DNA of 64,000 nt from Rhizopus arrhizus (taxonomy: Eukaryota; Mucoromycota; Mucoromycetes; Mucorales; Rhizopodaceae), in contig JAKZZE010000016.1 of assembly GCA_024220505.1 (NCBI GenBank), forward strand, positions 868,001-932,000, given 5' to 3'. Both the position numbers and the translations under genes were made by a program. This document shows, piece by piece, positions 23,750 through 34,336 of the stretch. A model generated the notes under the pieces. That model did not search any database. It saw only the letters and a program-made list of their open reading frames with translations, and had not been told where the DNA came from. The stretch's first letter is position 1. Each line of letters starts with the position of its first letter.

Positions 23750-23805
23750 AGGAGGTTTTTCTCTCTGAGAAAACACGCCTCCAAAAAAAAAAAAAAAAAA
23801 GATGA

Positions 23806-24260
23806 TGGAATCAGTTTGCAGACTACCTCGAACTCATGCAACAGCAAAAGTAGCGAGCTCTACTGGGAAGCATGAGGCAGAAGAATGGGTTGTAGCTAGG
23901 GGCAGCTAGCAAAGTCGTAACAAACTGAGCAGAGCACTCCAATGTCCACACGATAAAGGGCTCCAGAGCGTGGGGTTAAGAGGTTTTGTCACCTTGCGGT
24001 CAAGCTCCGATCATCTAGCATCTTTACTGGGAAGAAATATCAGTTTGGCAACACCTGGCTATGCAACAGCAAAAGTAGCGAACTCTACTGAGAAATCATA
24101 GTCCATAGATTATTGTCTCAGGAACCGTTCCTATTAGAGGACACAAACTGAGCAGGGCAGCCAACTCCATACCTTATAAGTCCCCTCGGTATGGAAAGGC
24201 AGGCGTCACCTTACGGTCAAGCTTCCGTCTTCCCAGATGCAAAAGAAAAAAAAAAAAAAA
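23806..24260 (+). repeat. Two-unit structured repeat with A-tail (SINE-like)
   Basis: Two diverged units of about 215 nt lie in tandem (about 23806-24022 and 24023-24242). They share the blocks ATCAGTTTG, ATGCAACAGCAAAAGTAGCG, ACAAACTGAGCAG and GTCACCTT-CGGTCAAGC in the same order. Sequence between blocks differs but can fold in both: CCACACG/CGTGGGG in unit 1 sits where CCATACC/GGTATGG sits in unit 2. An A-tract precedes the pair and an A-rich tail follows it. There is no open frame. This looks like a dimeric SINE or a retroposed structured RNA. The GGTCAAGCTCC segment only loosely resembles a Pol III B box. Confidence 0.5.
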
Positions 24261-25672
24261 CAAGATATACATATACAAATGGATAAATATTACCTCTGAA
24301 TTGAGATTATGTGCAAGCATCTTGAAGATAAAGTGCATTTAGTTGTATAATGAATAGTTGCGATTTTACATAAATGTGCCAGATGGACTAGATAAGAGAC
24401 AATTATTTAGATAATAGTCATGTAAGATTTGTTTGACCTAGTACTTTTACTAATGCAGCAAAATAAGAAGAAACGAACGCGTGTAGGTAGTAGCTCTATT
24501 TCATAAAGACCATAGGTTAAAGAAATGGATCAACTTGAGATATTAAGCTATAACTTACAGAATACCTAGTCAAAGAGACTTTAAGAGCAGTGTTATTCAT
24601 CAATAGACCAGAAAGTATGACTTGTATGAGTGAGGTAAAGGGGTAAAGAAAGAAAATGAAATAAAAAAATGCTTTTTGATTTTAAATTTCTTTTTTATAA
24701 TGAGGAATGCGTACTATAGAGTGATTATTGCCTATCTTGTACCACATGATAGATACATTATTATTTTGAAACACTTTAGATTCATGTATAAATCGATGAG
24801 CAATAAGATTCCATTGTCATGCTTAGATACATGTTTAAATACAATCAGGATTTATACATCCTTCCTCCATTCCTAAATATATTCATGAAAAAACACGTAA
24901 TATAAGAATAGGGGGATTGATAGGAAAAAGAGAGTTTATATGAAATAGGAAATAAATAAAGTATACGCTCCTTTGTTCTATTGGCTCACTGTCATACATA
25001 ATGATACGCTCAAAACAAAACAAAGCCTTTAGTATACAACAATTCATAATTTATGACTTCAGAAGGATGATGGTGAATAGCTTTCCTTTGACTTGAAATC
25101 ATAAAAGTAAAAGAATGCTTATAAACAAATATCTTGATGGACAAAAAGGGAAAGACTTGTTTAACCAGGAATGCGTGCACCTTCAAGCCTATAAATACTC
25201 ATTCTAAAAAATTTCCTCTTTTTTTTTTATTTTCCTTTTTTTTTTTCACACCTTATTCACTTTCTCAAGCTATGGCTTATTAATATCATCATTAAAATAT
25301 TGTCTCTCTACTTTTGGTTTGTGCAAGGAAAAGGAGCCTACAAGCCTGTTCTATCATCGTCTTTCTTTTGTAAGTTAATCGCGTTGGTTACGATCAGCTA
25401 CTGAACATGCAAACCTATTATTTATCTAGTTTGGCTGATACTTCAAGTCTGTATTCATCACTATTGGCTTCCTTTTCCTTCTTTAACTTCTCTATATCAT
25501 ATCCATAAATGTATATCGTTCACAGCACCTTCAAACATTCAAGTACCGTGTTCTAGTCTTGTATTAATCCAAACTTCAAATGGTAGCTTACTTTATAGCA
25601 TCTGAATTCTTTTTATTAACATCTATGATAATAGCTCAAGTGATGCTTATGGCTTTCTCTTTTTTTCTTTAT

Positions 25673-25732
25673 GCTCCTGTCTCTGCTTCTGTCTCTGCTT
25701 CTGTCTCTGCTTCTGTCTCTGCTTCTGTCTCT
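25673..25732 (+). repeat. 12-bp tandem repeat, five units
   Basis: The unit GCTTCTGTCTCT (first unit GCTCCTGTCTCT) occurs five times here but only twice in the corresponding place of copy 1 (near 3404-3428). It is a young length polymorphism between the duplicates. Confidence 0.75.
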
Positions 25733-27590
25733 GTTATGACCTTCTTTGCACACTCAGACATTCTTTTCTTTTTCTGTAACAGTCTCTCTTTGATATGCTT
25801 TGGTTCTTTTTTCTCTTCATTTTCTAAAAAGAAAAAAAAAAAAGATCTCCTGTGGGTTACTCAGAATGGACTGATGATCTGTTGGCTCACGTAAGCTCAG
25901 CCTCTTGAAATGTGAATCCGATACAGCCATGATTATGTGCGTCTGTATACGGAAAGGAGTGTCTCCTCCGGAATAGAGGAGATCTTCTGCTGATCGTTTC
26001 AACGCAGACAGTGAATAGTCTTCAGTGAACAGAACTCTTTCATAATTGTTGGATCATCCATTCCACTGATTTTTTTTTTTCCTTGAAGGAAGAGAAAGGA
26101 GAAAAAAAGATCCAAGTATATATATATTGCTGGTGATACTCTTGTGAGGTAAACTTTTTATTTACATTATGGAATACTGGTGTATATATACTAATGCTTT
26201 GATATAGCCATAGTTCCTATGACAACTTTATAGAGCTTCTTAACGTCTTTAACAAGTTGTTCTTGCTATGATCATGACTTGAAGCAAGAGATCAAGGTGT
26301 CATCTTGTTCTTGTAAGTATCCTGTCTAAATTGACCTGCGATGAATAATCCATGTACGGTACCAAATCATATGCATGTAAATTGTTTCATCTTGCCTAAT
26401 GTTTCTAATCTATTTATTTTATACAGTTTATTGACTTGGAACATTTTGCAAAGCATACAAGAGAAGATCAAAGAATTGATAATAGACAGTAGACTTGGCT
26501 TTGATCTACATTTGAAGGTTTGGATATGTCATAAGATAACTAGCTTCCGCTAGTTCCTCTATTTAACGATCTTTGCCGTTCTGTTGGGTCTTTTATTTTT
26601 ACCTTCTTTGTTGACTGCACCTGGTCCTAAAATCATGAAATCCATATCTCCTAATGTAAGCTCAATAATGAAATACTATCTCTAAATGAACATGCTTACC
26701 TTGAACTGATTTTTCACTCTGTCAAGATAGCCTATATGTCATTTAGTATCTAATACATCTGTAGCCTCTTCTTATCCAGTACAGTAAGCTATCATACAAT
26801 ATTCTCTTGGATCTTTCATGCTTTACTGACCAAGAGGATAATGTAGTAAGCATCAGTACACAGATATAGATGCTAATCATACTAATATCATCTTGTAAAC
26901 TGTCTTCCTTTGTCCCATCAAGCTATTGAGTTGACAAAGATTACTGGACATGATGATTAGTCAAAAAAAAAAAAAAAAAAAAAGAAGAAAGAAAAAAGAA
27001 GAAAAAGGAATTCATCTTATAGAATCTATAGAAATGTACATCAACTTTGCATTGATAAGCCTGGTTATGTTTATAAGAAACAAAATGAAAAGAAAGAAAA
27101 GGAAGGAAAGAACAAGTAACAATGAAGCATGATCAATTTCCACAATGTGGATGATGATACATATCGGTTATAAGACTATCTTTGTCTAGATGGACATTGA
27201 CTAGTTTGTTATGAGCCAAGTTAGAATCGTCCCTTCTTTTTCTCTCTCTCTCTTTTTTTTTATTTTTATTTTTTTTATGAACGAGATGATATAGGACTAC
27301 TGGTCTATAAAAACATAATAGAGCATCCAAACAAGTACAAAGGCCACCCTTAATAGAAGCAAAGGACACTAATTGATCGATTGACATCGATAGCCATACT
27401 TTGACTGTAGATGGTACATGCTTAATACAAAATAGATAGCATATCCCATTGATCAAAATAGGGATAGTGTTATTTGGTATACAAATAAGCATATAGTAAC
27501 ATATATCCATTTGTAATGCTATAGCTATGTTTGTATAAGCAAAGAGGACTGATACCAACATTGTTAGCTATGATGAACAATATATCAAAG

Positions 27591-27644
<54 letters not shown>
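27591..27644 (+). repeat. Poly-A tract of 54 bases
   Basis: Uninterrupted As stand where copy 1 has about 230 bp of unique sequence (about 5300-5530). The true length may be uncertain because long homopolymers assemble poorly. Confidence 0.8.
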
Positions 27645-27645
<1 letters not shown>

Positions 27646-27979
27646 GAAATGAAAATCCAATCCCAAAAAGAAAAAGAAAAAAAGGTATAAATAAAGACAA
27701 AAAGGAGTTTTTGTTTCATTTTCTTTCTTTACCCCTTTACCTCACTCATACAAGTCATACTTTCTGGTCTATTGATGAATAACACTGCTCTTAAAGTCTC
27801 TTTGACTAGGTATTCTGTAAGTTATAGCTTAATATCTCAAGTTGATCCATTTCTTTAACCTATGGTCTTTATGAAATAGAGCTACTACCTACACGCGTTC
27901 GTTTCTTCTTATTTTGCTGCATTAGTAAAAGTACTAGGTCAAACAAATCTGGCATGACTATTATCTAATTGTTTCCTAT

Positions 27980-28266
27980 CTGGTCCCTTTTTAGACCCTG
28001 ATGGTACCTGTCCGATCACCAATGGCCCTCATCTAGTCCTTATTTGGAATCCTTATTTGTATCTTTGTTCTCATTGGGGTTCTTTCTTTTTCTTTAAACA
28101 AAAGTTTTGCTGTATACATCGTCCACATGATTGTGCATATCAGAAGCTTGACTCTTCTCCCACTATTGGTTACATGTTGGGGAAGCAGTATGGTAACCAA
28201 ACAAACCCAAACAAGCGTGTAAGCACTTGTTTAACCCCCCCCCCGGTAGAGTCGCAAGTCGGGTAG
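27980..28266 (+). pseudogene. Unrecognised transposon-borne ORF fragment, copy 2
   Basis: Same peptide as the minus-strand fragment at 1781-2060, including the Cys/His segment and TIGYMLGKQYGNQTNPNK, here on the plus strand. A C-run of nine at about 28236-28244 has changed length relative to copy 1 and shifts the frame. It lies upstream of the mariner transposase remnant. Function is unknown. Confidence 0.3.
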
Positions 28267-29040
28267 TATAATCAGCAGCATCAAACTTCGTCGTTCCCGT
28301 ATAAAAGTTAATAGTAGAGTAACATCTGCTATTGACTGAGCCACATGTCGGGCGATAGAAATGGTGGCAAATGCACCCCTCATAGATATGTATAGCAATT
28401 CAGATGTTTTGAGAACAAATAATCCTTATGAGTTGGAATGGAATCGTTTTGAATAACTGTCTTCAAAATAACTCTACAAATAATAATAAAATATGTAAAG
28501 CTTGTATGCATTAACGTATGCATCGTTCAGCAGGTATCATAAATGATTTTTTATAAAAAAAATGGGCCTCACTGAATGAACCCTTCAGAATCTGAATCCT
28601 TAAAGACAGAAATTGAGAAACTTCATAAGCTAAAAGTAACTCATGATATTTATTGACAGGAAGACGTGGACAAAACTTAGAGGTACGTTATACGCAAATA
28701 CCAAAAGTTTAATACGCAAACTTCAAGTTAAAACCCAAGTATCTCGTCGTTACCTTTATCATAATTTTTCTGATGCAACTATCTTCTTGATGCCTCCATT
28801 CAAATTAAAGGAAATTGCAAAATATAATAATAAATCGAAATCACCTTTCACTGTAAGAGTTATTCTCAGTATTTAAAATAGTATCATATACGGCATATAT
28901 ATGATTCAAGTCTAGAGGCTGAAATATTATATATGAAAAACGTAAATATACTTGTTCGTGTTATCAATACATGACACTCACGATGGCAGTAGTTTCATAT
29001 CTTCCTCCTACGATAAACTACATAATAATATTCGATACAC

Positions 29041-29642
29041 ATGGTTACCGAACCCATAACAAAACAAAATTATGGTAGATCTAAGATCGGTAAGTCTGCG
29101 AAGACGATAATCCCTCAACACAAGGGCATTTTCATCACTATTTGGGAGCCATATGTGAACGTGGCATTATTGATTAACCTTACGGAAGCCAAAAGCAGTC
29201 CAGAAGAAGGATTTGACAAGAAGGCAAAGAAAGAGAGATGATGAAGAAGCTTATGTAATCAACACGAATGCTCGTATAGGTTACTCGAAGTGAGCATTTC
29301 CTACAATTTATTGGCGGCGCTATAGATACACTGGACAAACATAATACGAAACGACGATATTTGTTTATGGACAATGCTGCTATTCACAAGAAGTGTGAAA
29401 TAACGAACCTAATAGACAAATGTGGATGCACTCCTCCTCATGCGCCATTCCTCAATCCGATTGAGTTGCTCTGGTTGAAAGCAAAGGGTAGTGTAAGAAG
29501 AGAAATGCTCACTTTAAATAATGACTTCAGTACCAGAACTGTTGAATCTGCTAAGGCAGTGGCGATCCAAGATTACGTGAACTGGATTAAACACTCAATG
29601 TCCTTTTTTGATAGGTGTTTGGCTCTTGGGCCCAATCTTTAA
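29041..29642 (+). pseudogene. Tc1/mariner (IS630-type) transposase fragment, copy 2
   Basis: The first part (29041-29241) carries GRSKIGKSAKTIIPQHKG. After a frameshift near 29241-29280, a second frame reads FIGGAIDTLDKHNTKRR, then FMDNAAIHKK (catalytic Asp) and PFLNPIELLW, ending at a TAA at 29640-29642. Unlike copy 1, the C-terminus is complete. The open frame at 28643-28876 may be a remnant of the DNA-binding N-terminus but shows no clear helix-turn-helix. The frameshift is shared with copy 1. No terminal inverted repeats of this element were identified with confidence. Confidence 0.75.
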
Positions 29643-30361
29643 TTCCTGTTGTAAAAGTTAAATTATATAACATGCAAAATGAAGCATATTCCATACGCAA
29701 ACTTCAAAATTCGCATGCGCAAAGTACAAGTTAAAAACTAATATGGCTGAAATCCATAAATGCCAAACAAGTAATCAAAAAAAAAAAATGCAGTTTGGGC
29801 CTAACCAAACCGTACTTTGGTTTAAATTCCCGCAAATTGGCGCCTGAAGCACAGTCTACACAGGATCTCCTAAAAAATGAGAAACTCAATACAGAAGTTG
29901 GGCTCATGCTTTACTTTTAGATAATAGTCCGACAGAAAATACTAGAATGAAAGCTTGTAATCTATACATTTCATTTATTTCTGTGCAGTTACCCCTTTTC
30001 TTTAAACTATTCTGTCCCAATGGTATCATCAGAGAAAAAAGGGATAGCAAAATGTATTACGTTTTATTTAAATGGTTCCTTTTTCAAACATCATCATATC
30101 TATATTAAGTATACATGAAAAGAAAACACAACCACTGTTTTCTCCTTGCTCTTATTACTGTTATTGGACATGCTTATGTGAATTGACAGCTTGTTGCATA
30201 AGTAGAAGTGTTTATTTATAAATAAGCCACCAGCTCCACACCATTATCAGTTTCCTAAAATAGGGGTTGAAAGGCAAAAAATTTCAAAGTAAGAAAATAA
30301 ACTGAAAGGGGAGGAGTTTTTTTTTCGCACTCTTTTACTTTTTTTTCTTTCCATAAAAAAC
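29643..30361. other. Upstream region of the CCT1 gene
   Basis: No gene is seen. Pyrimidine-rich sequence directly precedes the CCT1 start codon, as is common at fungal promoters. Confidence 0.4.
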
Positions 30362-32194
30362 ATGTTTCAAAAAGACCAAAGTAGTTCTCTTTTCTTGGGT
30401 GGTGAACGTACCACCGGCCAAGATGTCCGTGCAAGCAATGGTAAAAAAATAGCTGATGACGCGTAATATGATGAAAAAGGATCTAATTGTATAATGCAGT
30501 ACTTGCTGCTTCATCTATTGCCAACATTGTCAAAAGTTCTTTAGGTCCTGTTGGTTTAGACAAGATGTTGGTTGATGAAATTGGTGTAAGTAATATAAAT
30601 TTCTTTTCGTTTAATAGCAAAGCTAAGAAAACATGATGACAGGATGTAACTATTACCAATGATGGTGCCACCATTCTTCAGTTGCTTGAAGTTGAACACC
30701 CTGCCGGAAAAGTATTAGTCGAATTGGCTCAACAACAGGATCGTGAAGTTGGTGATGGTACAACATCTGTTGTTATTATCGCTGCCGAACTCTTGAAACG
30801 TGCCAACGAACTCGTCAAGAACAAGATTCATCCTACCACCATCATTACAGGGTATCGATTGGCGTCTAAAGAAGCATGTCGCTTTATTGCTAATGAAATG
30901 TCTACCAAAGTGGATACTCTTGGAAAGGAATGTCTTGTGAACGCAGCCAAGACATCTATGAGCTCCAAGATTATCGGATCGTAATTTATTTTTTTTACAA
31001 TGTCCTTGCAAAGAGATTAACTTTTTAATTAGTGATGACGAATTTTTTGCCAATCTTGCTGTTGAAGCCATGTTGGCTGTCAAGTCTACCAGTCCTAGTG
31101 GCGAAAGCAAATACCCCGTCAAGGCCGTCAACATCTTGAAAGCACACGGTAAATCCGGTTTAGAATCTCAATTCGTCCGCGGTTATGCACTCAACTGTAC
31201 CGTGGCCTCACAAGCCATGAAGAAACAGATTAAGCATGCCAAAATTGCTTGTCTGGATATGAACCTTCAAAAGGCACGTATGCACCTCGGTGTCAACATC
31301 GTGGTAGACGACCCTGATAAATTAGAGGATATTCGTAAAAGAGAAATTGAAATCACCACAGAACGTATTCAAAAGATCTTGGATACTGGCGCCAATGTGA
31401 TCTTGACTACCAAGGGCATTGATGACTTGTGCTTAAAGATGTTTGTTGAGGCAGGTGCCATGGCTGTACGTCGTTGCAAAAAGGAAGATTTAAAACGTAT
31501 TGCCAAAGCAACTGGTGCTACTTTGATTTCTTCCTTGGCTAATTTGGAAGGTGAAGAAACATTCGAAGCTGGTTACTTGGGTCACGCAGAAGAGGTAGTT
31601 CAAGAACGTATTTCGGACGATGAATGTATCTTGGTCAAGGGCACAAAGATTCAAAATTCTGCATCTATCATCTTACGTGGTGCAAATGACTACATGTTGG
31701 ACGAAATGGAAAGATCACTCCATGATTCCCTTTCTGTGGTCAAGAGAACATTGGAAAGTAACAGTGTTGTGCCTGGTGGTGGTGCTGTCGAATCTGCCTT
31801 GAGTATATACCTTGAAAACTTTGCCACCAGTTTGGGTTCTCGTGAACAACTTGCGATTGCTGAATTTGCTAACGCCTTGCTTGTCATTCCCAAGACACTC
31901 GCTGTCAATGCTGCCAAGGATTCTACTGAATTGGTAGCCAAGCTTCGTGCTTATCACAATGCATCTTTGAATGCTGATGCGGATGATCGTAAACGTGCAC
32001 TTAAATACTATGGTCTTGAATTGATTACAGGTGCTGTTCGTGATAACCTTCAAGCAGGTGTATTGGAACCCACCATGTCCAAGATTAAGTCACTAAAGAG
32101 TGCTACTGAAGCTGCTATTTCTATTTTGAGAATTGATGATTTCATTAAGGTTGCTCCTGAACAAAAGCCTCAAGATGATGGTCACGGCCACTAA
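30362..32194 (+). CDS. CCT1: T-complex protein 1 subunit alpha (chaperonin CCT1)
   Basis: Exons 30362-30440, 30500-30585, 30643-30980 and 31033-32194, with GT-AG introns of 52-59 nt, join to 554 aa, the usual length for this subunit. ATP-site segments are [20 protein letters not shown] and GDGTTSVV near the N-terminus; [12 protein letters not shown] lies near the C-terminal equatorial part. The sequence ends [16 protein letters not shown] followed by a short His/Gly tail. The protein is one of eight subunits of the cytosolic TRiC/CCT ring, which folds actin, tubulin and other clients. The alpha identity rests on overall likeness. The gene ends 76 bp from the convergent MDM10 gene. Confidence 0.93.
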
Positions 32195-32270
32195 ATGTAG
32201 ATTTTTTTTATAATAAAAGCTTTATTTTTAAAAGTGTATGTGTGTCTGTATCCTGTACAATTTCTTTTTT

Positions 32271-33516
32271 CTAAGCAAAATATTGTATTTCTACACCAAT
32301 TGTTTTGATTGGGCTTGTACTTTTCAAATCAGCCGTCAAACCTATACTAAACAAGGTCTTTTTGAAACGGCCTTCCCACATGAGTGCCAACCCCTTTGCA
32401 AATCCCCATCGTGCCTTTATCAGCCCTTCTAATTTTTCTGTACGGTCCGCTGTCAATGTCACCACGCCATTTTCGACTTCCATGGTTGGCTTTTTTGTAC
32501 GATATTCGAATCCAAAAGCCAAGTCACTTTCATAAGAATAAATACTGAAATCATACCGAGAACACAATGCTAATTCCTCGGACACCTTGGCAACATAACT
32601 TGTTGACATGTGTCCAACAATTGGATTTAAGGTATAAGTGAAGCTGATAGGTGGCGCATTGGATGTTGGTTGAGTACGATATCGAAGACCTGTCGACACT
32701 ATTTATAAAGTAAGTATATTGTTTTTTTTTTTGGGCAATCTTTGTTCCTACTTCCTCCACTTTTATCCAAGATGCCATAATAAACTTCTGTTCCTATTGA
32801 CCACTGTCCAATAGATGAAGGAGTCCCAAAATTATATAACGCTCTTAATCCTAATAAACCGTCGTCTGAAGTAAAAGAGCATTCAGAGCACCATTTACCA
32901 ATATCATATTGTAACTGCATAGCAATCTACTTTTTTTCTGTAAATCAATCTCTCCTTCTACCATTCACATAATCCAAAGCATACCTGTGGTGCTGCATAA
33001 GTTTTAGGTGAATTCACAGCTGTCACCAGATACTGTACATGTCTTGACAGACGACGAACATACATGGCTTCCATTCTAGCACCAGGGAAAAACATTCGAC
33101 CATATAATAGATAATCAGGATTCGCTATAGTATAGGTTATTAATGAATGATATTAACAGTCATCTATCTTGTGTACATGAGGGGGTTTTATTTTCTTCTT
33201 TTGAAGGTTCTCTCACCACGATTCTAAACCGATCTACCAAATCTTGAAAATCAACTGTCGCACTTGTTCCAATATCGAGCTCCCTCGATGTATAAAGATA
33301 ACCTAAGCTGCCGTTGAGCGTAGGTAAGGCGGTTAGGGTATAAGAAGGCTTGAAGTGAGGCGTTGGTAATTTTGAAATAACCAAAGAAAGCCCTCTTGGT
33401 GTATAAAAGTCAAGCAGCGCTCGAGACCAAGAACATAGATTAGAATATTGATTTTCTTCATTCCAGCCTGATGAACGATAAAATCGTTTTAAACAGTATT
33501 CCATAAAGTCATACAT
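32271..33516 (-). CDS. MDM10: Mitochondrial distribution and morphology protein 10 (ERMES/SAM beta-barrel)
   Basis: Exons 33516-33177, 33124-32985, 32914-32752 and 32698-32271 join in frame to 356 aa. The N-terminus MYDFMEYCLKRFYRSSGWNE is the Mdm10 signature, followed by SNLCSWSRALLDFYTPRGLS. The rest alternates short amphipathic strands, as expected for an outer-membrane beta-barrel, and ends IKTIGVEIQYFA. Mdm10 anchors the ER-mitochondria encounter structure and also works with the SAM complex in assembling Tom40. Introns are 52-70 nt with GT-AG ends. An in-frame ATG further upstream exists, but the chosen start fits the conserved N-terminus. Confidence 0.9.
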
Positions 33517-34009
33517 TTTTTCTATAATAGAGAGAGAAAAAAAAAAGCAAGTCCTTTGAGAAAAAATATCTAATGCTTCTCCTCCGCTTAAAGTGTAACC
33601 TACGGGCATAATATCATGAAATATGATTTTGTTCAGTACTTTATTTGATGGCGAACATGAATAGTATCACTTTTGCATCTTAATTTACACCTTATTGGAA
33701 ATAGTTATACTCAATCAAAAGATATATCTTGTGAATTGTTGTTTTAAAGATGTCAATTTTGCAGCCTTCGCTCTCTGAATTTTATAATTATGATAAAAAA
33801 AAACAAGCATTTCCAGTACTTCTGGTGTCAGTTTGCAGTTTTGCAGCACTAGATTGTGGAAAATCAAGACAACACTCACGTTATAATGAAATATTAGCTA
33901 CAGATTTAAAGTATAAATTTACAATCTTGATTTTTTCAATTTGCAATTACGTAGGCAAAATTGCACTTTTTTACACACAAGTCGTATAGAATTACCAATA
34001 CGCTATTTT
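33517..34009. other. Spacer between MDM10 and the Fanzor element
   Basis: This holds the MDM10 promoter. An open frame at 33750-33989 has no motif and is not called. Confidence 0.4.
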
Positions 34010-34011
34010 TA

Positions 34012-34192
34012 CAGTTAAAGAAACTAGGTTGGGCCAATGAAAAAAATTTTGGTCAATTTAAAATTGAATTGGGACACGGTTGCGAAAATGGGACAAAGGA
34101 GAGACAGAATGTTAGTTTTTTTTTCTTTTTGGACAAATAACAATTGATTTTAAAATGTTTAACTCACCTTTTTTGGAAAAAGCGAAAATGGA
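34012..34192 (+). repeat. Left terminal inverted repeat of the Fanzor element
   Basis: Reverse complement of 37416-37612. It lacks a 20-bp stretch present in the right repeat between two CCCATTTT motifs, an apparent deletion through short homology. Confidence 0.85.
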
Positions 34193-34336
34193 AATCAGAC
34201 ACAGGAGTTTTGTAGATTGAAGGTGGTTAGTACATTATCCGTAAGCTTAAGAAAAAAAAAACTTGTCCAACTTGCACTGTACAGAAGTATGAGAGAGTCA
34301 TATCAATCACACGGAAAGCTGGCCACTGGGATCTAA
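34012..34336 (-). ncRNA. Candidate guide-RNA (omega/fRNA) region of the Fanzor element
   Basis: About 325 bp of non-coding sequence lie between the Fanzor stop and the element end. In known Fanzor and TnpB loci the guide-RNA scaffold is transcribed from the element 3' end, overlapping the terminus, and the guide comes from the flank beyond it. By analogy the scaffold would lie here and the guide would start with the host bases just below 34010 (minus-strand AAATAGCGTATTGG). No structure was computed. This is inference from position. Confidence 0.4.

Larger units (their letters stand above)
24387..29497. repeat. Segmental duplication, copy 2 (partly inverted)
   Basis: Positions 24387-27702 are a direct copy of 2069-5590, and 27707-29497 are the reverse complement of 553-2340. 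The 270-bp piece 24387-24662 thus recurs inverted at 27707-27980, giving this copy long inverted arms around a 3-kb centre. The arrangement suggests an ancestral palindromic element of which copy 1 lost the right arm and copy 2 most of the left arm. Direct comparison shows a 12-bp repeat expansion and the loss of about 230 bp at an A-tract. Confidence 0.8.

Noticed and set aside
23875..23960. AAGTCGTAAC in the dimeric repeat resembles the conserved 3' end of small-subunit rRNA
   Set aside because: Only about ten bases match and the flanks do not fit rRNA, so it is probably chance.
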